From an uncultured Oscillospiraceae bacterium (GTDB lineage: Bacteria; Bacillota; Clostridia; Oscillospirales; Oscillospiraceae), in NCBI GenBank assembly GCA_910584805.1, contig CAJUCB010000029.1, positions 1 through 20,675 on the forward strand: a stretch of DNA of 20,675 bases. Reading direction: 5' to 3'. A program made the translations under genes and the position numbers. The notes beneath the pieces are model-generated. The model made no database searches, had not been told where the DNA came from, and saw nothing but the letters and a program-made list of their open reading frames with translations. Shown in pieces: positions 7,574 to 15,660 of the stretch; position 1 is the stretch's first letter; each line of letters starts with the position of its first letter.

Positions 7574-7641
7574 GCAAATTTTTCCCCTTTATACAAGAAA
7601 AACCGACAGTATCTCCCAGGAATTGGAAATCACTGGCCTTA

Positions 7642-7661
7642 CAAAAAACTGTAATTTTTGG
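7642..7661 (-). repeat. Right inverted-repeat site, possible recombination site
   Basis: CAAAAAACTGTA (7642-7653) is the exact reverse complement of 7512-7523. Between the two 20-base sites lie 118 bases (7524-7641). The right copy lies 47 bases ahead of the surface protein start codon. Confidence 0.6.
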
Positions 7662-7708
7662 GTAGGGTTCTATTTGAAAAGGAATGTGTTTGATTGGGGG
7701 AAACCTTT

Positions 7709-10657
7709 ATGCGAAAACGGGGAATAAGCTTGGTTACTGTCCTGGCTCTGTGCCTGTGCCTGCTGCCAGGGACGGCACTGGCGGCGGCAGGAGAGGGCAG
7801 CTGGACGGACGGCCTGACAGAAGCGCCTGCAGGCTACACAGAAGAAGCAGATGGGACGACCATTACCATTGCCTCAGCGGAGGGCCTGGCGTGGCTGGCG
7901 GTGCAGGTGAAGGGGTTGAATGAAATAGAAAAAAACGATTTTGCTGGAAAAACGGTTGTTCTTGCCGCTGATTTGGACTTGAATGGAAAGAACTGGACAC
8001 CGATTGGCGACGGCAGCGCACGGTATAAGGGAAACTTTGATGGGGGCAACCATACGATTTCCAACATGGTGATCCATGCGAACAATGGAGAACAATACAT
8101 AGGACTTTTCGGCACCGTGTGGTTTAGGGGATCAGATGAGAACCCCAGCTATGTCAAAGATGTTACGTTGGAAAATGCCAATATTGTAACAGGGAACATT
8201 GGAGCCGGCGCATATGTTGGGACATTGATTGGAGAGGCCATTGCCGGAAGGGGGAGCATCTCTGGCTGCCGGGCCAGTGGAGAGATCGACTGTCAGGTGG
8301 CAACGGGAAATATTGACGCAGGGGGGATGATTGGCTATGTAAACCCGCTCTCAAACGTTGCGGAATCCATACAAGTAACAAATTGCACAGCAAGTGTAAA
8401 GGTTGGCGGAAAATACAATCAAGGTGGTGGGTTTGCCGGTGGAATGAGTGAGGGGGCAAAGATTTCCAACTGCGGAGCGACGGGAACTGTGACCATGTGT
8501 GAGCCATACAAGGGCCCTACTTCGCCGGTTGCAGGTGGTTTTCTCGGGGCGCTGATCCTCATGAATGGAACACCTCTGTCTATTCAGGACTGCTATGCAA
8601 CGGGAGATGTTTTGATGGATGCGAGTACAGATGAGTATCAGGCTGCGGGCGGTTTTCTTGGTGGGGATCCTTATGGGGGAGCACCCGCTGTCATTCAGGG
8701 CTGCTTCGCTTCCGGGGATGTTACAGTTACAACAAACAGTACAGAAATGCAATGTGTAGGCGGTTTCATAGGGATTGGATTCCAAGGCCTGAAGATGAAA
8801 GACAGCTATTGCACAGGGGATGTGGCAGTGACCAACGGCAAGGCTCTGGCCGGGGGCTTTGCAGGCTATAACGGGGGCGAACTGGCCAACTGTTATTCTT
8901 TGGGAACTGTAACAAGCCAAAGTAAAACCCTTGCGCGCGCTTTCGGCCTGGTGGCAAACGCATCGGATGGAAGTATTTATGAGAATTGCTATGCGTTGGG
9001 CGCGGCAATGACGGGGAGCGTAGTGAGCCCATGCTTGTCTACAAGCGCAGAGATTACCAACAAAGGCTGCTACCACTATGCGGGAATCGACTTTGGCGAA
9101 GGGACGCCCGCCGGGACAGAACAGTCCACCGCCCTGTCCCTGGAACGAATCATAAGTGGAGCGTTTACCGGCCTGGATGGGGAGGCCTGGATGAAAGGTC
9201 CCGGCCCCTTGCCCCACTTGAAAGCGATTCCCTCAGAGGTCCAGGTGACGGAGAAACCCAGCTATCTCTATCGAAGCGTTACCTTTGATGCCCAAGGGGG
9301 CAGTGGGGTGGACGCGCAAAGGGTCTACTATGGCACAACGATCACAGCGCCGGTTTCCACCCGGGAGGGCTACGATTTGGCTGGATGGTATACCACAGCC
9401 GAGGGGGTGGGGGAAGCGTTCAACTTTGAAACCCCCATCACCGAGGATGTGACCCTCTATGCCCGGTGGACAGAGAAGCCGGCGCCTCCGCCTTCCGGCG
9501 GCGGTGGTTCCAACGGCGGCGGCACCACCCCCACCCCGCCGCCAGTGAACACCGACACAGACACCAGCGGGGGCGCCCCCACCACCGAGACCACGGCCAA
9601 GCCCTCTGCCACCACCCAGGGGGAGACAGCTGCCGCCACGGTGAACAAAGCCACCGCCGATGAGATCGTCAAGCAGGCCACGGAGAACCAGAGCGAAACC
9701 GTGGTGATTGCCCCGGAGGTCAAGGGGGATGTGACGAAAACGGAAGTGTCCCTGCCTGCTGAGACCGTGGGGGCCCTGGGCAGCGGAACACAAGCGAACC
9801 TTACCGTCTCCACCCCTGTGGCGGAGGTGACCATCCCCAACGGTGGCCTGGGCAGCCTGAGCAGCGGCGGGGGGAAGGTTACGGTGACAGCGGAGAAGCA
9901 GGGGAACCGCGTGACCCTATCCATCACCGCCGGGGGCGAGAGGGTAGGGGATATCCCCGGCGGCATCACCCTCACCGTGCCCCACAAGGACTGCACCCCC
10001 GGTACTGTGGCGGTGCTGGTTTACCAGGACGGCAGCCGGGAGGTGGTGCGCAAGTCCATCGCCGACGGGGATGCCCTAAAGGTGACCATCCCCCTGGACG
10101 GCTCTGCCAAGCTGGAACTGCTGGACAATGGGCAGTCCTTTGCCGACGTACCTGGGGACCACTGGGCGGCGGAGGCGGTGGCCTTTGCCAGCGGCCATGA
10201 ACTGTTCCACGGTACTGGTGCCGGACAGTTCAGTCCGGATCAGCCCATGAGCCGGGGCATGTTGGCGGTGGTGCTGCACAATTTGGAGCGCAACCCGGAA
10301 GCCGCCGGGGGGGTCTTTGAGGACGTAGACGACGGCCAGTGGCATGCCCAAGCCGTTACCTGGGCGGCAGAACAGGGCATCGTCACCGGCTACGGCGGCG
10401 GCCAGTTTGGGCCCGATGACAACATCACCCGGGAACAACTGGCGGTAATCCTCTGGCGCTATGGGGGCCAGCCTGCCGCGGCCCAGAACCTGCCCTTCTC
10501 CGATGCAGACCAGGCCAGCCCCTGGGCCCTGACGGCTCTGCGCTGGGCCACGGAACAAGGGATTCTCAACGGCAAGGGCGGCGGCCTCCTGGACCCTGGG
10601 GGCTTTGCCACCCGAGGGGAAACGGCACAGATGTTGATGCACTTTATGACCAGATGA
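7709..10657 (+). CDS. SLH-anchored surface protein with beta-helix repeats and InlB B-repeat
   Basis: A 982-residue secreted protein. A signal peptide ends near ALA-25. Residues about 170-420 hold about seven GLUG-like repeats of the form GGF(A/L)G...NCYxxGxV, which build a beta-helix stalk. An InlB B-repeat/Flg_new module follows (about 523-587: VTFDAQGGSG, GYDLAGWYT, TLYARW), then a Pro/Gly/Thr linker (about 591-630), a beta-rich domain, and three SLH repeats (from about 811, 870 and 930) that bind secondary cell-wall polymer. ATG 7709 is preferred with GGGGGAAA ahead; a TTG at 7694 is in frame but would lengthen the signal peptide. The first half, like the leader, is visibly more AT-rich than the InlB-to-SLH half. 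Probably an adhesin or S-layer-associated protein; the ligand is unknown. The inverted repeats upstream suggest on/off expression. Confidence 0.9.
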   Translation: MRKRGISLVTVLALCLCLLPGTALAAAGEGSWTDGLTEAPAGYTEEADGTTITIASAEGLAWLAVQVKGLNEIEKNDFAGKTVVLAADLDLNGKNWTPIGDGSARYKGNFDGGNHTISNMVIHANNGEQYIGLFGTVWFRGSDENPSYVKDVTLENANIVTGNIGAGAYVGTLIGEAIAGRGSISGCRASGEIDCQVATGNIDAGGMIGYVNPLSNVAESIQVTNCTASVKVGGKYNQGGGFAGGMSEGAKISNCGATGTVTMCEPYKGPTSPVAGGFLGALILMNGTPLSIQDCYATGDVLMDASTDEYQAAGGFLGGDPYGGAPAVIQGCFASGDVTVTTNSTEMQCVGGFIGIGFQGLKMKDSYCTGDVAVTNGKALAGGFAGYNGGELANCYSLGTVTSQSKTLARAFGLVANASDGSIYENCYALGAAMTGSVVSPCLSTSAEITNKGCYHYAGIDFGEGTPAGTEQSTALSLERIISGAFTGLDGEAWMKGPGPLPHLKAIPSEVQVTEKPSYLYRSVTFDAQGGSGVDAQRVYYGTTITAPVSTREGYDLAGWYTTAEGVGEAFNFETPITEDVTLYARWTEKPAPPPSGGGGSNGGGTTPTPPPVNTDTDTSGGAPTTETTAKPSATTQGETAAATVNKATADEIVKQATENQSETVVIAPEVKGDVTKTEVSLPAETVGALGSGTQANLTVSTPVAEVTIPNGGLGSLSSGGGKVTVTAEKQGNRVTLSITAGGERVGDIPGGITLTVPHKDCTPGTVAVLVYQDGSREVVRKSIADGDALKVTIPLDGSAKLELLDNGQSFADVPGDHWAAEAVAFASGHELFHGTGAGQFSPDQPMSRGMLAVVLHNLERNPEAAGGVFEDVDDGQWHAQAVTWAAEQGIVTGYGGGQFGPDDNITREQLAVILWRYGGQPAAAQNLPFSDADQASPWALTALRWATEQGILNGKGGGLLDPGGFATRGETAQMLMHFMTR

Positions 10658-10674
10658 ATCCGCCTAGGCGGAAC

Positions 10675-10717
10675 AAAACAGCGCACAGCCCTTCCATTCA
10701 GGCTGTGCGCTGTTTTT
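10675..10717. terminator. Bidirectional terminator between convergent genes
   Basis: A 13-bp perfect stem (10678-10690 with 10701-10713) around a 10-base loop has an A tract on its left and a T tract on its right, so it serves both the surface protein gene and the lipoprotein gene on the other strand. Confidence 0.9.
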
Positions 10718-10718
10718 G

Positions 10719-11201
10719 TCAGTCCTTTTCCGTCTCAAACTCTAGGATGGTCCCGGTGTTGGCGTCGATTTCATACTTGTACTCCATGGACCCCACATAG
10801 AACTCCACCTCATAGAGGTAACGGCCGTTGTCCCGGTCCCCCTCCACTTGGAGGAATACCGTGTCGGTCTGGGCCACCCTGGCGTGTTCCAGGGCGATGT
10901 CCACGGCGTCCTGCTCTGAGAGGGCCACGGTGGTTGTGCCGATGCTCCCACCATGGTGGCTGTTGTGGTGGCCACCGGTGGTGGGCTGCTGGGTGGGATT
11001 GGTGGCCGCCGGGGGTGGTGTCTGGGTGGTTGTGTCCTGGGGGGCGGCGGGTGTGGTGGAGGGATCGCCCCTAGAGGTGTTGGCGGAGGAATCCGTCATG
11101 GGTTGGAGGGCGGACTGGTTGGTGGGGACTAGGCCACAGCCAGCCAACAGTGCAGCGCACAAAACTGCTGCCGCCGCCAGGGCTATCATTGAAACCTTCA
11201 T
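10719..11201 (-). CDS. Lipoprotein with PepSY domain
   Basis: A 160-residue lipoprotein. The signal peptide ends in the lipobox LLAGC with Cys22 as the lipidated residue. A Ser/Thr/Pro linker (about 25-75) and a short His-rich patch (GGHHNSHHGG, about 76-85) lead to a single PepSY-type domain (about 93-160: LSEQDAVDIALEHA, YLYEVEFYVGSMEYKYEID, GTILEFE). PepSY domains occur as inhibitors of secreted peptidases and in surface proteins; here the exact role is unknown. AGGAGG at seven bases before the ATG fixes the start. It has its own promoter, divergent from the thiamine operon, and shares a terminator with the surface protein. The His patch might bind metal, which is speculation. Confidence 0.88.
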   Translation of the reverse strand: MKVSMIALAAAAVLCAALLAGCGLVPTNQSALQPMTDSSANTSRGDPSTTPAAPQDTTTQTPPPAATNPTQQPTTGGHHNSHHGGSIGTTTVALSEQDAVDIALEHARVAQTDTVFLQVEGDRDNGRYLYEVEFYVGSMEYKYEIDANTGTILEFETEKD

Positions 11202-11234
11202 AACATGCCTCCTAAGAGAAATGGATGTATCCCT

Positions 11235-11264
11235 ATCATATCACTTCCGCTTCCCAGAGGTCAA
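11235..11264 (-). promoter_or_regulatory. Promoter of the PepSY lipoprotein gene
   Basis: On the minus strand TTGACC (11259-11264) and TATGAT (11235-11240) are 18 bases apart, with TGA before the -10 as an extended element. Transcription would begin near 11228, about 27 bases before the ATG at 11201. Confidence 0.75.
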
Positions 11265-11277
11265 GAGGAAAAAGGGC

Positions 11278-11305
11278 TTGTATTTTGCGCCCAGTGCGTT
11301 ATAAT
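11278..11305 (+). promoter_or_regulatory. Promoter of the thiamine operon
   Basis: TTGTAT (11278-11283) and a perfect TATAAT (11300-11305) are 16 bases apart. The start near 11312 places the riboswitch at the very beginning of the transcript. Confidence 0.75.
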
Positions 11306-11323
11306 AAGAGGGACAACAATCAA

Positions 11324-11404
11324 TGGGGAGCTTGTACACAGGCTGAGAGGAAGGTGTGGCCTTCGACCCATAGACCTGATTTGGGTAATGCCAACGTAGG
11401 GATA
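11324..11404 (+). promoter_or_regulatory. TPP riboswitch (THI element) aptamer
   Basis: The conserved THI-box core is plain to read: GGGGAG near the 5' end, GCTGAGAGG (11342-11350), GACCCATAGACCTGATTTGG and TAATGCCAACGTAGGGA. An imperfect variable stem (AAGGTGTGGCCTT) sits in the usual position between CTGAGA and the pyrophosphate-sensing half. The element lies between the promoter and an intrinsic terminator ahead of thiS, so TPP binding should favour termination; this is the standard mechanism for clostridial thi operons. Confidence 0.95.
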
Positions 11405-11422
11405 CAGACACAGTACGCTATG

Positions 11423-11460
11423 GCGGGGAGTTGCCCAAGGGGGGGACTTCCCGCTTTTTT
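11423..11460 (+). terminator. Riboswitch expression platform terminator
   Basis: GCGGGGAGT (11423-11431) pairs with ACTTCCCGC (11446-11454), with one G-U pair, and runs into six Ts (11455-11460). It ends 26 bases before thiS and would be the regulated terminator of the TPP riboswitch. Confidence 0.85.
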
Positions 11461-11486
11461 GCAGCGGAGGACAGGAGGGATGGGCC

Positions 11487-11681
11487 ATGGTGACCATCAA
11501 CGGCGAGGCCTTGGACGCAGGGGGCAAGACCCTGGCGGACTATTTGGCCGAAGCTGGATATGAACAAAACCGCATTGCCGTGGAGCGCAACGGGGAGATC
11601 GTGCCCAAGGCCAGCTATGGCGAGACACGGCTCCAGGATGGCGACGTGGTGGAGGTGGTGAACTTTGTGGGGGGCGGCTGA
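11487..11681 (+). CDS. thiS: Sulfur carrier protein ThiS
   Basis: A 64-residue ubiquitin-like protein of normal ThiS length, starting MVTINGE and ending in the required Gly-Gly tail (VNFVGGG). ThiF adenylates this C-terminus, it is converted to a thiocarboxylate, and ThiG takes the sulfur for thiazole formation. ACAGGAGGG ahead of ATG 11487 is the ribosome binding site. It is the first gene after the riboswitch terminator, and thiF begins 17 bases before its stop, an arrangement that suggests translational coupling of carrier and activating enzyme. Confidence 0.95.
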   Translation: MVTINGEALDAGGKTLADYLAEAGYEQNRIAVERNGEIVPKASYGETRLQDGDVVEVVNFVGGG

Positions 11682-12318
11682 TCCCCGCCCCAGCAAGGCG
11701 GCGATGCGCCAAGCCCTGATGGCACGCCACGGGGCAATGCTCCAGGCGAAGTTTGAGGGCAGCACCGTGGCCATCTGCGGCTTGGGGGGGCTGGGCTCCA
11801 ACATTGCCATCGCGCTGGCCCGGGCTGGGGTGGGGCGGCTGGTTCTCATTGACTTTGACCAAGTGGATATCACCAACCTAAACCGCCAGCAGTATAAGGC
11901 CAGCCAGCTGGGGCAGGACAAGGCCCAGGCCTTGGGGGAGAACTTGGAGGAGATTGCCCCCTATGTCTCCCTGTCCTGCCACAGCGTCCGCCTGACCGAG
12001 GGCAACGTCACAGCCCTGCTCCAAGAGGCGGACATCATCTGCGAGGCCTTTGACCAGCCGGAGGCCAAGGCGATGCTGGTGAATGCTGTGTTGGAGAAGC
12101 TGCCGGGGAAGTACCTGGTGGCCGCCAGCGGCATGGCGGGGCTGGGTTCTCCCAACGCCATCCAAACCCGCCGGGTGGGAAAATATTTCTACCTCTGCGG
12201 GGACGGGGCCAGCGACGTGGCGGACCTGGGGAGTCTTTTTTCCCCCCAAGTGATGCTCTGCGCCGCCCACCAGGCCCAGACCGTCCTGCGGATTTTGGCG
12301 GGGGAATACCATGTTTGA
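11665..12318 (+). CDS. thiF: Sulfur carrier adenylyltransferase ThiF (short, family 2 type)
   Basis: A 217-residue E1-like enzyme that adenylates the C-terminus of ThiS. The nucleotide-binding loop CGLGGLGSN lies at about residues 38-46, followed by LIDFDQVDITNLNRQQY, the E1 signature for ATP and Mg binding. The short form, lacking extra C-terminal domains, matches the clostridial ThiF family 2 as I know it. The GTG at 11665 is preferred because family members have a lead-in like PSKAAMRQALMARH before the fold; an ATG at 11704 would remove it. It overlaps thiS by 17 bases. Confidence 0.92.
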   Translation: MWGAADPRPSKAAMRQALMARHGAMLQAKFEGSTVAICGLGGLGSNIAIALARAGVGRLVLIDFDQVDITNLNRQQYKASQLGQDKAQALGENLEEIAPYVSLSCHSVRLTEGNVTALLQEADIICEAFDQPEAKAMLVNAVLEKLPGKYLVAASGMAGLGSPNAIQTRRVGKYFYLCGDGASDVADLGSLFSPQVMLCAAHQAQTVLRILAGEYHV

Positions 12319-12372
12319 CCGGCCCCTTTGGGGGGCCTGGGAAAAGGAATCACATTACGGGGAAGGAGAAGC

Positions 12373-13146
12373 ATGAACACAACAGATAAGCTGGTCATCG
12401 GCGGCCATGAATTTACCTCCCGCTTCATTTTGGGCTCGGGGAAATACTCCCTGGGCCTCATTGAGGCGGCGGTGCGGGACGCCGGGGCGGAGATCATCAC
12501 CTTGGCCCTGCGCCGGGCCAACACCAAGCAGGAGGAGAGCATCCTGGACTATATCCCCCAGGGGGTGACCCTGCTGCCCAACACCTCCGGGGCCCGGAAC
12601 GCCCAGGAGGCGGTGCGCATTGCCCGCCTGGCCCGTGAATTGGGCTGCGGGGATTTTGTCAAGATCGAGATCATGCGGGACGCCAAATACCTCCTGCCGG
12701 ACAACGCGGAGACCATCCGGGCCACGGAAACCTTGGCCAAGGAGGGGTTTGTGGTCCTGCCCTATATGTACCCAGACCTGAACGTGGCCCGGGACCTGGT
12801 GGACGCCGGAGCGGCGGCCATCATGCCCCTGGGGGCCCCCATTGGCTCCAACAAGGGCCTGGCCACCAGGGATTTTATCCAGATTTTAATCGACGAGATC
12901 GACCTGCCCATCATTGTGGACGCAGGCATCGGCCGTCCCTCCCAGGCCTGCGAGGCCATGGAGATGGGGGCGGCGGCCATCATGGCCAACACCGCCCTGG
13001 CCACCGCCGGGGACCTGCCCCTGATGGCTGCTGCCTTCCGCCAGGCCATTGAGGCTGGGCGCAAGGCCTATCTGTCGGGCTTGGGCCGGGTGCTCACCCG
13101 TGGGGCCTCTGCCTCCGACCCCCTTACCGGCTTCCTCCACGATTGA
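12373..13146 (+). CDS. thiG: Thiazole synthase ThiG
   Basis: A 257-residue TIM-barrel enzyme of standard length. It joins 1-deoxy-D-xylulose 5-phosphate, dehydroglycine and the ThiS thiocarboxylate sulfur into the thiazole phosphate carboxylate. Lys97 in FVKIEIMRD is the Schiff-base lysine by position (Lys96 in B. subtilis). Phosphate-site motifs MPLGAPIGSNKG and DAGIGRPSQA are intact. GGAAGGAGA precedes ATG 12373; in-frame codons upstream to 12328 are not needed. It lies 54 bases after thiF and 10 before thiH. Confidence 0.97.
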   Translation: MNTTDKLVIGGHEFTSRFILGSGKYSLGLIEAAVRDAGAEIITLALRRANTKQEESILDYIPQGVTLLPNTSGARNAQEAVRIARLARELGCGDFVKIEIMRDAKYLLPDNAETIRATETLAKEGFVVLPYMYPDLNVARDLVDAGAAAIMPLGAPIGSNKGLATRDFIQILIDEIDLPIIVDAGIGRPSQACEAMEMGAAAIMANTALATAGDLPLMAAAFRQAIEAGRKAYLSGLGRVLTRGASASDPLTGFLHD

Positions 13147-13156
13147 GAGGTGGGGT

Positions 13157-14410
13157 ATGGGGAATCAATTTTTTGTAGAAAACCAGAGCCTGCCCCAGGG
13201 GGCGCTGGAAAAGAAGCACCGCTTGGAGACCGACCCCGCCGCCCGGGCAAGCCACATGGAATACCTGCCTGACATGGAGCAAATTGACTCCAACATCCGG
13301 GACGCGGTGATGGAACAGGTGAAGGGCTTTGACGCCAAGGGCTATACGGCGCAGGATGTCCGGGGGGCCCTGGACCATGAACGCTGTTCCTTGGAGGACT
13401 TCAAGGCCCTGCTGTCCCCGGCTGCGGAGCCCTTTTTGGAGGAGATGGCCCAACGGGCCCGGCTGGAAACCAGCCGCCACTTCGGCAACACCGTGTATCT
13501 CTTCACCCCCCTGTATATCGCCAACTATTGCGAGAACTACTGCGTCTATTGCGGCTTCAACTGCTACAACCATATCAAACGTATGAAGCTCACCATGGAG
13601 CAGATCGAGCATGAGATGGAGGTCATTGCCCAGAGCGGCATGGAGGAGATTCTCATTCTCACCGGGGAGAGCAGGGCCCGCAGCGATGTGGAATACATCG
13701 GCGAGGCCTGCCGCCTGGCCCGGAAGTATTTCCGCATGGTGGGGCTGGAAATCTACCCGGTGAATACAGCGGAATACCGGTACCTCCACGAATGCGGCGC
13801 GGACTACGTGACGGTGTTCCAGGAGACCTATGACCCGGACAAATACGAGAAGCTCCACCTCCAAGGCCGCAAGCGGGTGTGGCCCTACCGCTTCGAGGCC
13901 CAGGAGCGGGCCCTCCGGGGGGGGATGCGTGGGGTGGCCTGTTCTGCCTTGCTGGGGCTGTCGGACTTCCGAAAAGACGCCCTGGCCAGTGCCCTGCATG
14001 TGTACTACCTTCAGCGCAAATACCCCCAGGCGGAGCTGTCCCTCTCCTGTCCCCGGCTGCGGCCCATCCTCAACAACCACAAGATCGGCCCCCAGGACGT
14101 GGGGGAGCGGCAGTTGTGCCAGATTTTGTGCGCCTACCGCATCTTCCTGCCCTACGTGGGCATCACCGTCTCCTCCCGGGAGAGCGCAGCCTTCCGGGAC
14201 GGCATCGTGAAGATCGCCGCCACCAAGGTTTCCGCCGGGGTCTCCACAGGCATTGGGGACCACGAGAGCAAGTACACCGGCGTGGAAGGGGACGGGGAGC
14301 AGGGGGACGAACAGTTCGAGATCAACGACGGCCGCAGCTTTTCCCGGATGTACCGGGACATGGAGCAGGAGGGCTTGCAGCCGGTGCTCAACGATTACCT
14401 CTATGTTTAA
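13157..14410 (+). CDS. thiH: 2-iminoacetate synthase ThiH, radical SAM tyrosine lyase
   Basis: A 417-residue radical SAM enzyme that cleaves tyrosine to p-cresol and dehydroglycine, the glycine-derived piece ThiG needs. The cluster motif CxxxCxxC is Cys125, Cys129 and Cys132 (CENYCVYC). ILTGES, EIYPVNTAEY and VSAGVSTGIGDH follow as in ThiH. GAGAGGTGGGGT precedes ATG 13157; a longer in-frame reading back to 13049 lies inside thiG and is rejected. Use of ThiH rather than the oxygen-dependent glycine oxidase ThiO fits an anaerobe. Its last 8 bases overlap tenI. Confidence 0.96.
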   Translation: MGNQFFVENQSLPQGALEKKHRLETDPAARASHMEYLPDMEQIDSNIRDAVMEQVKGFDAKGYTAQDVRGALDHERCSLEDFKALLSPAAEPFLEEMAQRARLETSRHFGNTVYLFTPLYIANYCENYCVYCGFNCYNHIKRMKLTMEQIEHEMEVIAQSGMEEILILTGESRARSDVEYIGEACRLARKYFRMVGLEIYPVNTAEYRYLHECGADYVTVFQETYDPDKYEKLHLQGRKRVWPYRFEAQERALRGGMRGVACSALLGLSDFRKDALASALHVYYLQRKYPQAELSLSCPRLRPILNNHKIGPQDVGERQLCQILCAYRIFLPYVGITVSSRESAAFRDGIVKIAATKVSAGVSTGIGDHESKYTGVEGDGEQGDEQFEINDGRSFSRMYRDMEQEGLQPVLNDYLYV

Positions 14411-15017
14411 GCTGCTGTGTGTGACCAACCGCCGCCTGTGCCGGGGAGAGTTCCTCCAACGGGTGGAGGCCCTGGCAGCGGCAGGGGCTTCGGGTATCCT
14501 CCTGCGGGAGAAGGACTTGTCCCCGGAGGCATATCAAACCCTGGCCCGGCAGGTACAGGCGGTGTGCCAAAGATACGGGACAGCTTGCATCCTTCACAGC
14601 TTCGCCGCTGTGGCGTTGGAGCTGCAGGCAACGGCGTTCCACGCCCCCTTGCCGGTGCTGCGGCAGATGGGGGAGGGGGTACGCAGTGGGTTTCCCATCC
14701 TGGGGGCCTCCTGCCACTCGGTGGAGGACGCGAGGGAGGCCCAGACCTTGGGCTGCAGCTATATCACAGCAGGCCATATTTTTGACACAGACAGCAAGAA
14801 GGGACTGCCAGGCCGGGGCCTGGACTTTCTCAGGGAGGTCTGTGCTTGCGTAGACCTGCCGGTGTACGCCATTGGCGGCATTGGTGTGGAAAACCTGGCC
14901 GCTGTGCGCCAGGCTGGGGCTGCGGGGGCCTGTTTGATGTCCGGCCCCATGGCCTGCGGGGATGTGGCGGCCTATTGGAAAAGTTTGCAGAAAGCGGGGG
15001 AGTACCATGCCCTTTGA
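14403..15017 (+). CDS. tenI: Thiazole tautomerase TenI (ThiE-like)
   Basis: A 204-residue ThiE-fold protein. Two ThiE paralogues sit side by side, and this one carries the TenI hallmarks: GHIFDTDSKKGLPGRGLDFL with His125 in the place of the B. subtilis TenI catalytic His122, where ThiE would have a GxxFPTxTK motif. TenI aromatises the ThiG product so that ThiE can couple it. LLREKDL and YAIGGIG are shared with ThiE. ATG 14403 overlaps the end of thiH by 8 bases, and its own end overlaps thiE by 11, so the three genes are tightly coupled. A second thiamine phosphate synthase is the less likely alternative. Confidence 0.87.
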   Translation: MFKLLCVTNRRLCRGEFLQRVEALAAAGASGILLREKDLSPEAYQTLARQVQAVCQRYGTACILHSFAAVALELQATAFHAPLPVLRQMGEGVRSGFPILGASCHSVEDAREAQTLGCSYITAGHIFDTDSKKGLPGRGLDFLREVCACVDLPVYAIGGIGVENLAAVRQAGAAGACLMSGPMACGDVAAYWKSLQKAGEYHAL

Positions 15018-15660
15018 CAAGCACTGCCTGCGGCTGTATGCGGTGACGGACCGCAGCTGGGTGGGCAGGCAGACGCTATTGGAGCAGGTTGAGGCGGCCT
15101 TGCAAGGGGGCGTCACCCTGGTCCAGCTCCGGGAGAAGGAATTGACCCAGGCGGAATTTTTGGAAGAAGCCCGTCAGGTCAAAGCCCTGTGCCACAAGTA
15201 CCAGGTGCCGCTGATTGTCAACGACAATGTGGACGTGGCCCTGGAAAGTGGGGCGGACGGGGTCCACGTGGGGGCGGAGGACGTCCCTGTGGCAGAGATT
15301 AGGAAGCGGGTGGGCCCGGAATTTATCATTGGGGCCACCGCCAAGACCGTCCAGCAGGCCCGAGGGGCCCAGGCTGCGGGGGCGGATTATCTGGGGGTGG
15401 GGGCGGTGTATCCCTCCCCCACCAAGCAGGCGGCCCTTGGGATCACCAAGGAGCAGCTCAAGGAGATTTGCGCCGCAGTTTCCCTCCCCGCCGTAGCCAT
15501 TGGGGGCATTACAGCGCCCCGGGTGGCAGAGCTTCGGGGCAGCGGGATCGAAGGGGTGGCGGTGGTCTCCGCCCTCTTTGCTGCGGAGGAGATCCAGGCC
15601 GCTGCCCGGGACCTGAGACAGGCGGTAGAGAAGATGATGGAAGGGGGAGGGGAAGGATGA
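15007..15660 (+). CDS. thiE: Thiamine phosphate synthase ThiE
   Basis: A 217-residue TIM-barrel enzyme that couples HMP pyrophosphate with thiazole phosphate to give thiamine phosphate. Motifs in order: LYAVTD, LVQLREKEL, IVNDNVDVAL, GVHVGAEDV, VGAVYPSPTKQ and VAIGGI. These match ThiE, including the PSPTK phosphate loop that the upstream TenI lacks. GGGGGAG precedes ATG 15007 and the gene begins inside tenI. The stop shares ATGA with the thiD start. Confidence 0.95.
   Translation: MPFDKHCLRLYAVTDRSWVGRQTLLEQVEAALQGGVTLVQLREKELTQAEFLEEARQVKALCHKYQVPLIVNDNVDVALESGADGVHVGAEDVPVAEIRKRVGPEFIIGATAKTVQQARGAQAAGADYLGVGAVYPSPTKQAALGITKEQLKEICAAVSLPAVAIGGITAPRVAELRGSGIEGVAVVSALFAAEEIQAAARDLRQAVEKMMEGGGEG

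Noticed and set aside
13049..13156. Upstream extension of the ThiH frame
   Set aside because: It overlaps the conserved C-terminus of ThiG; the ATG at 13157 has its own ribosome binding site and the expected N-terminal sequence.
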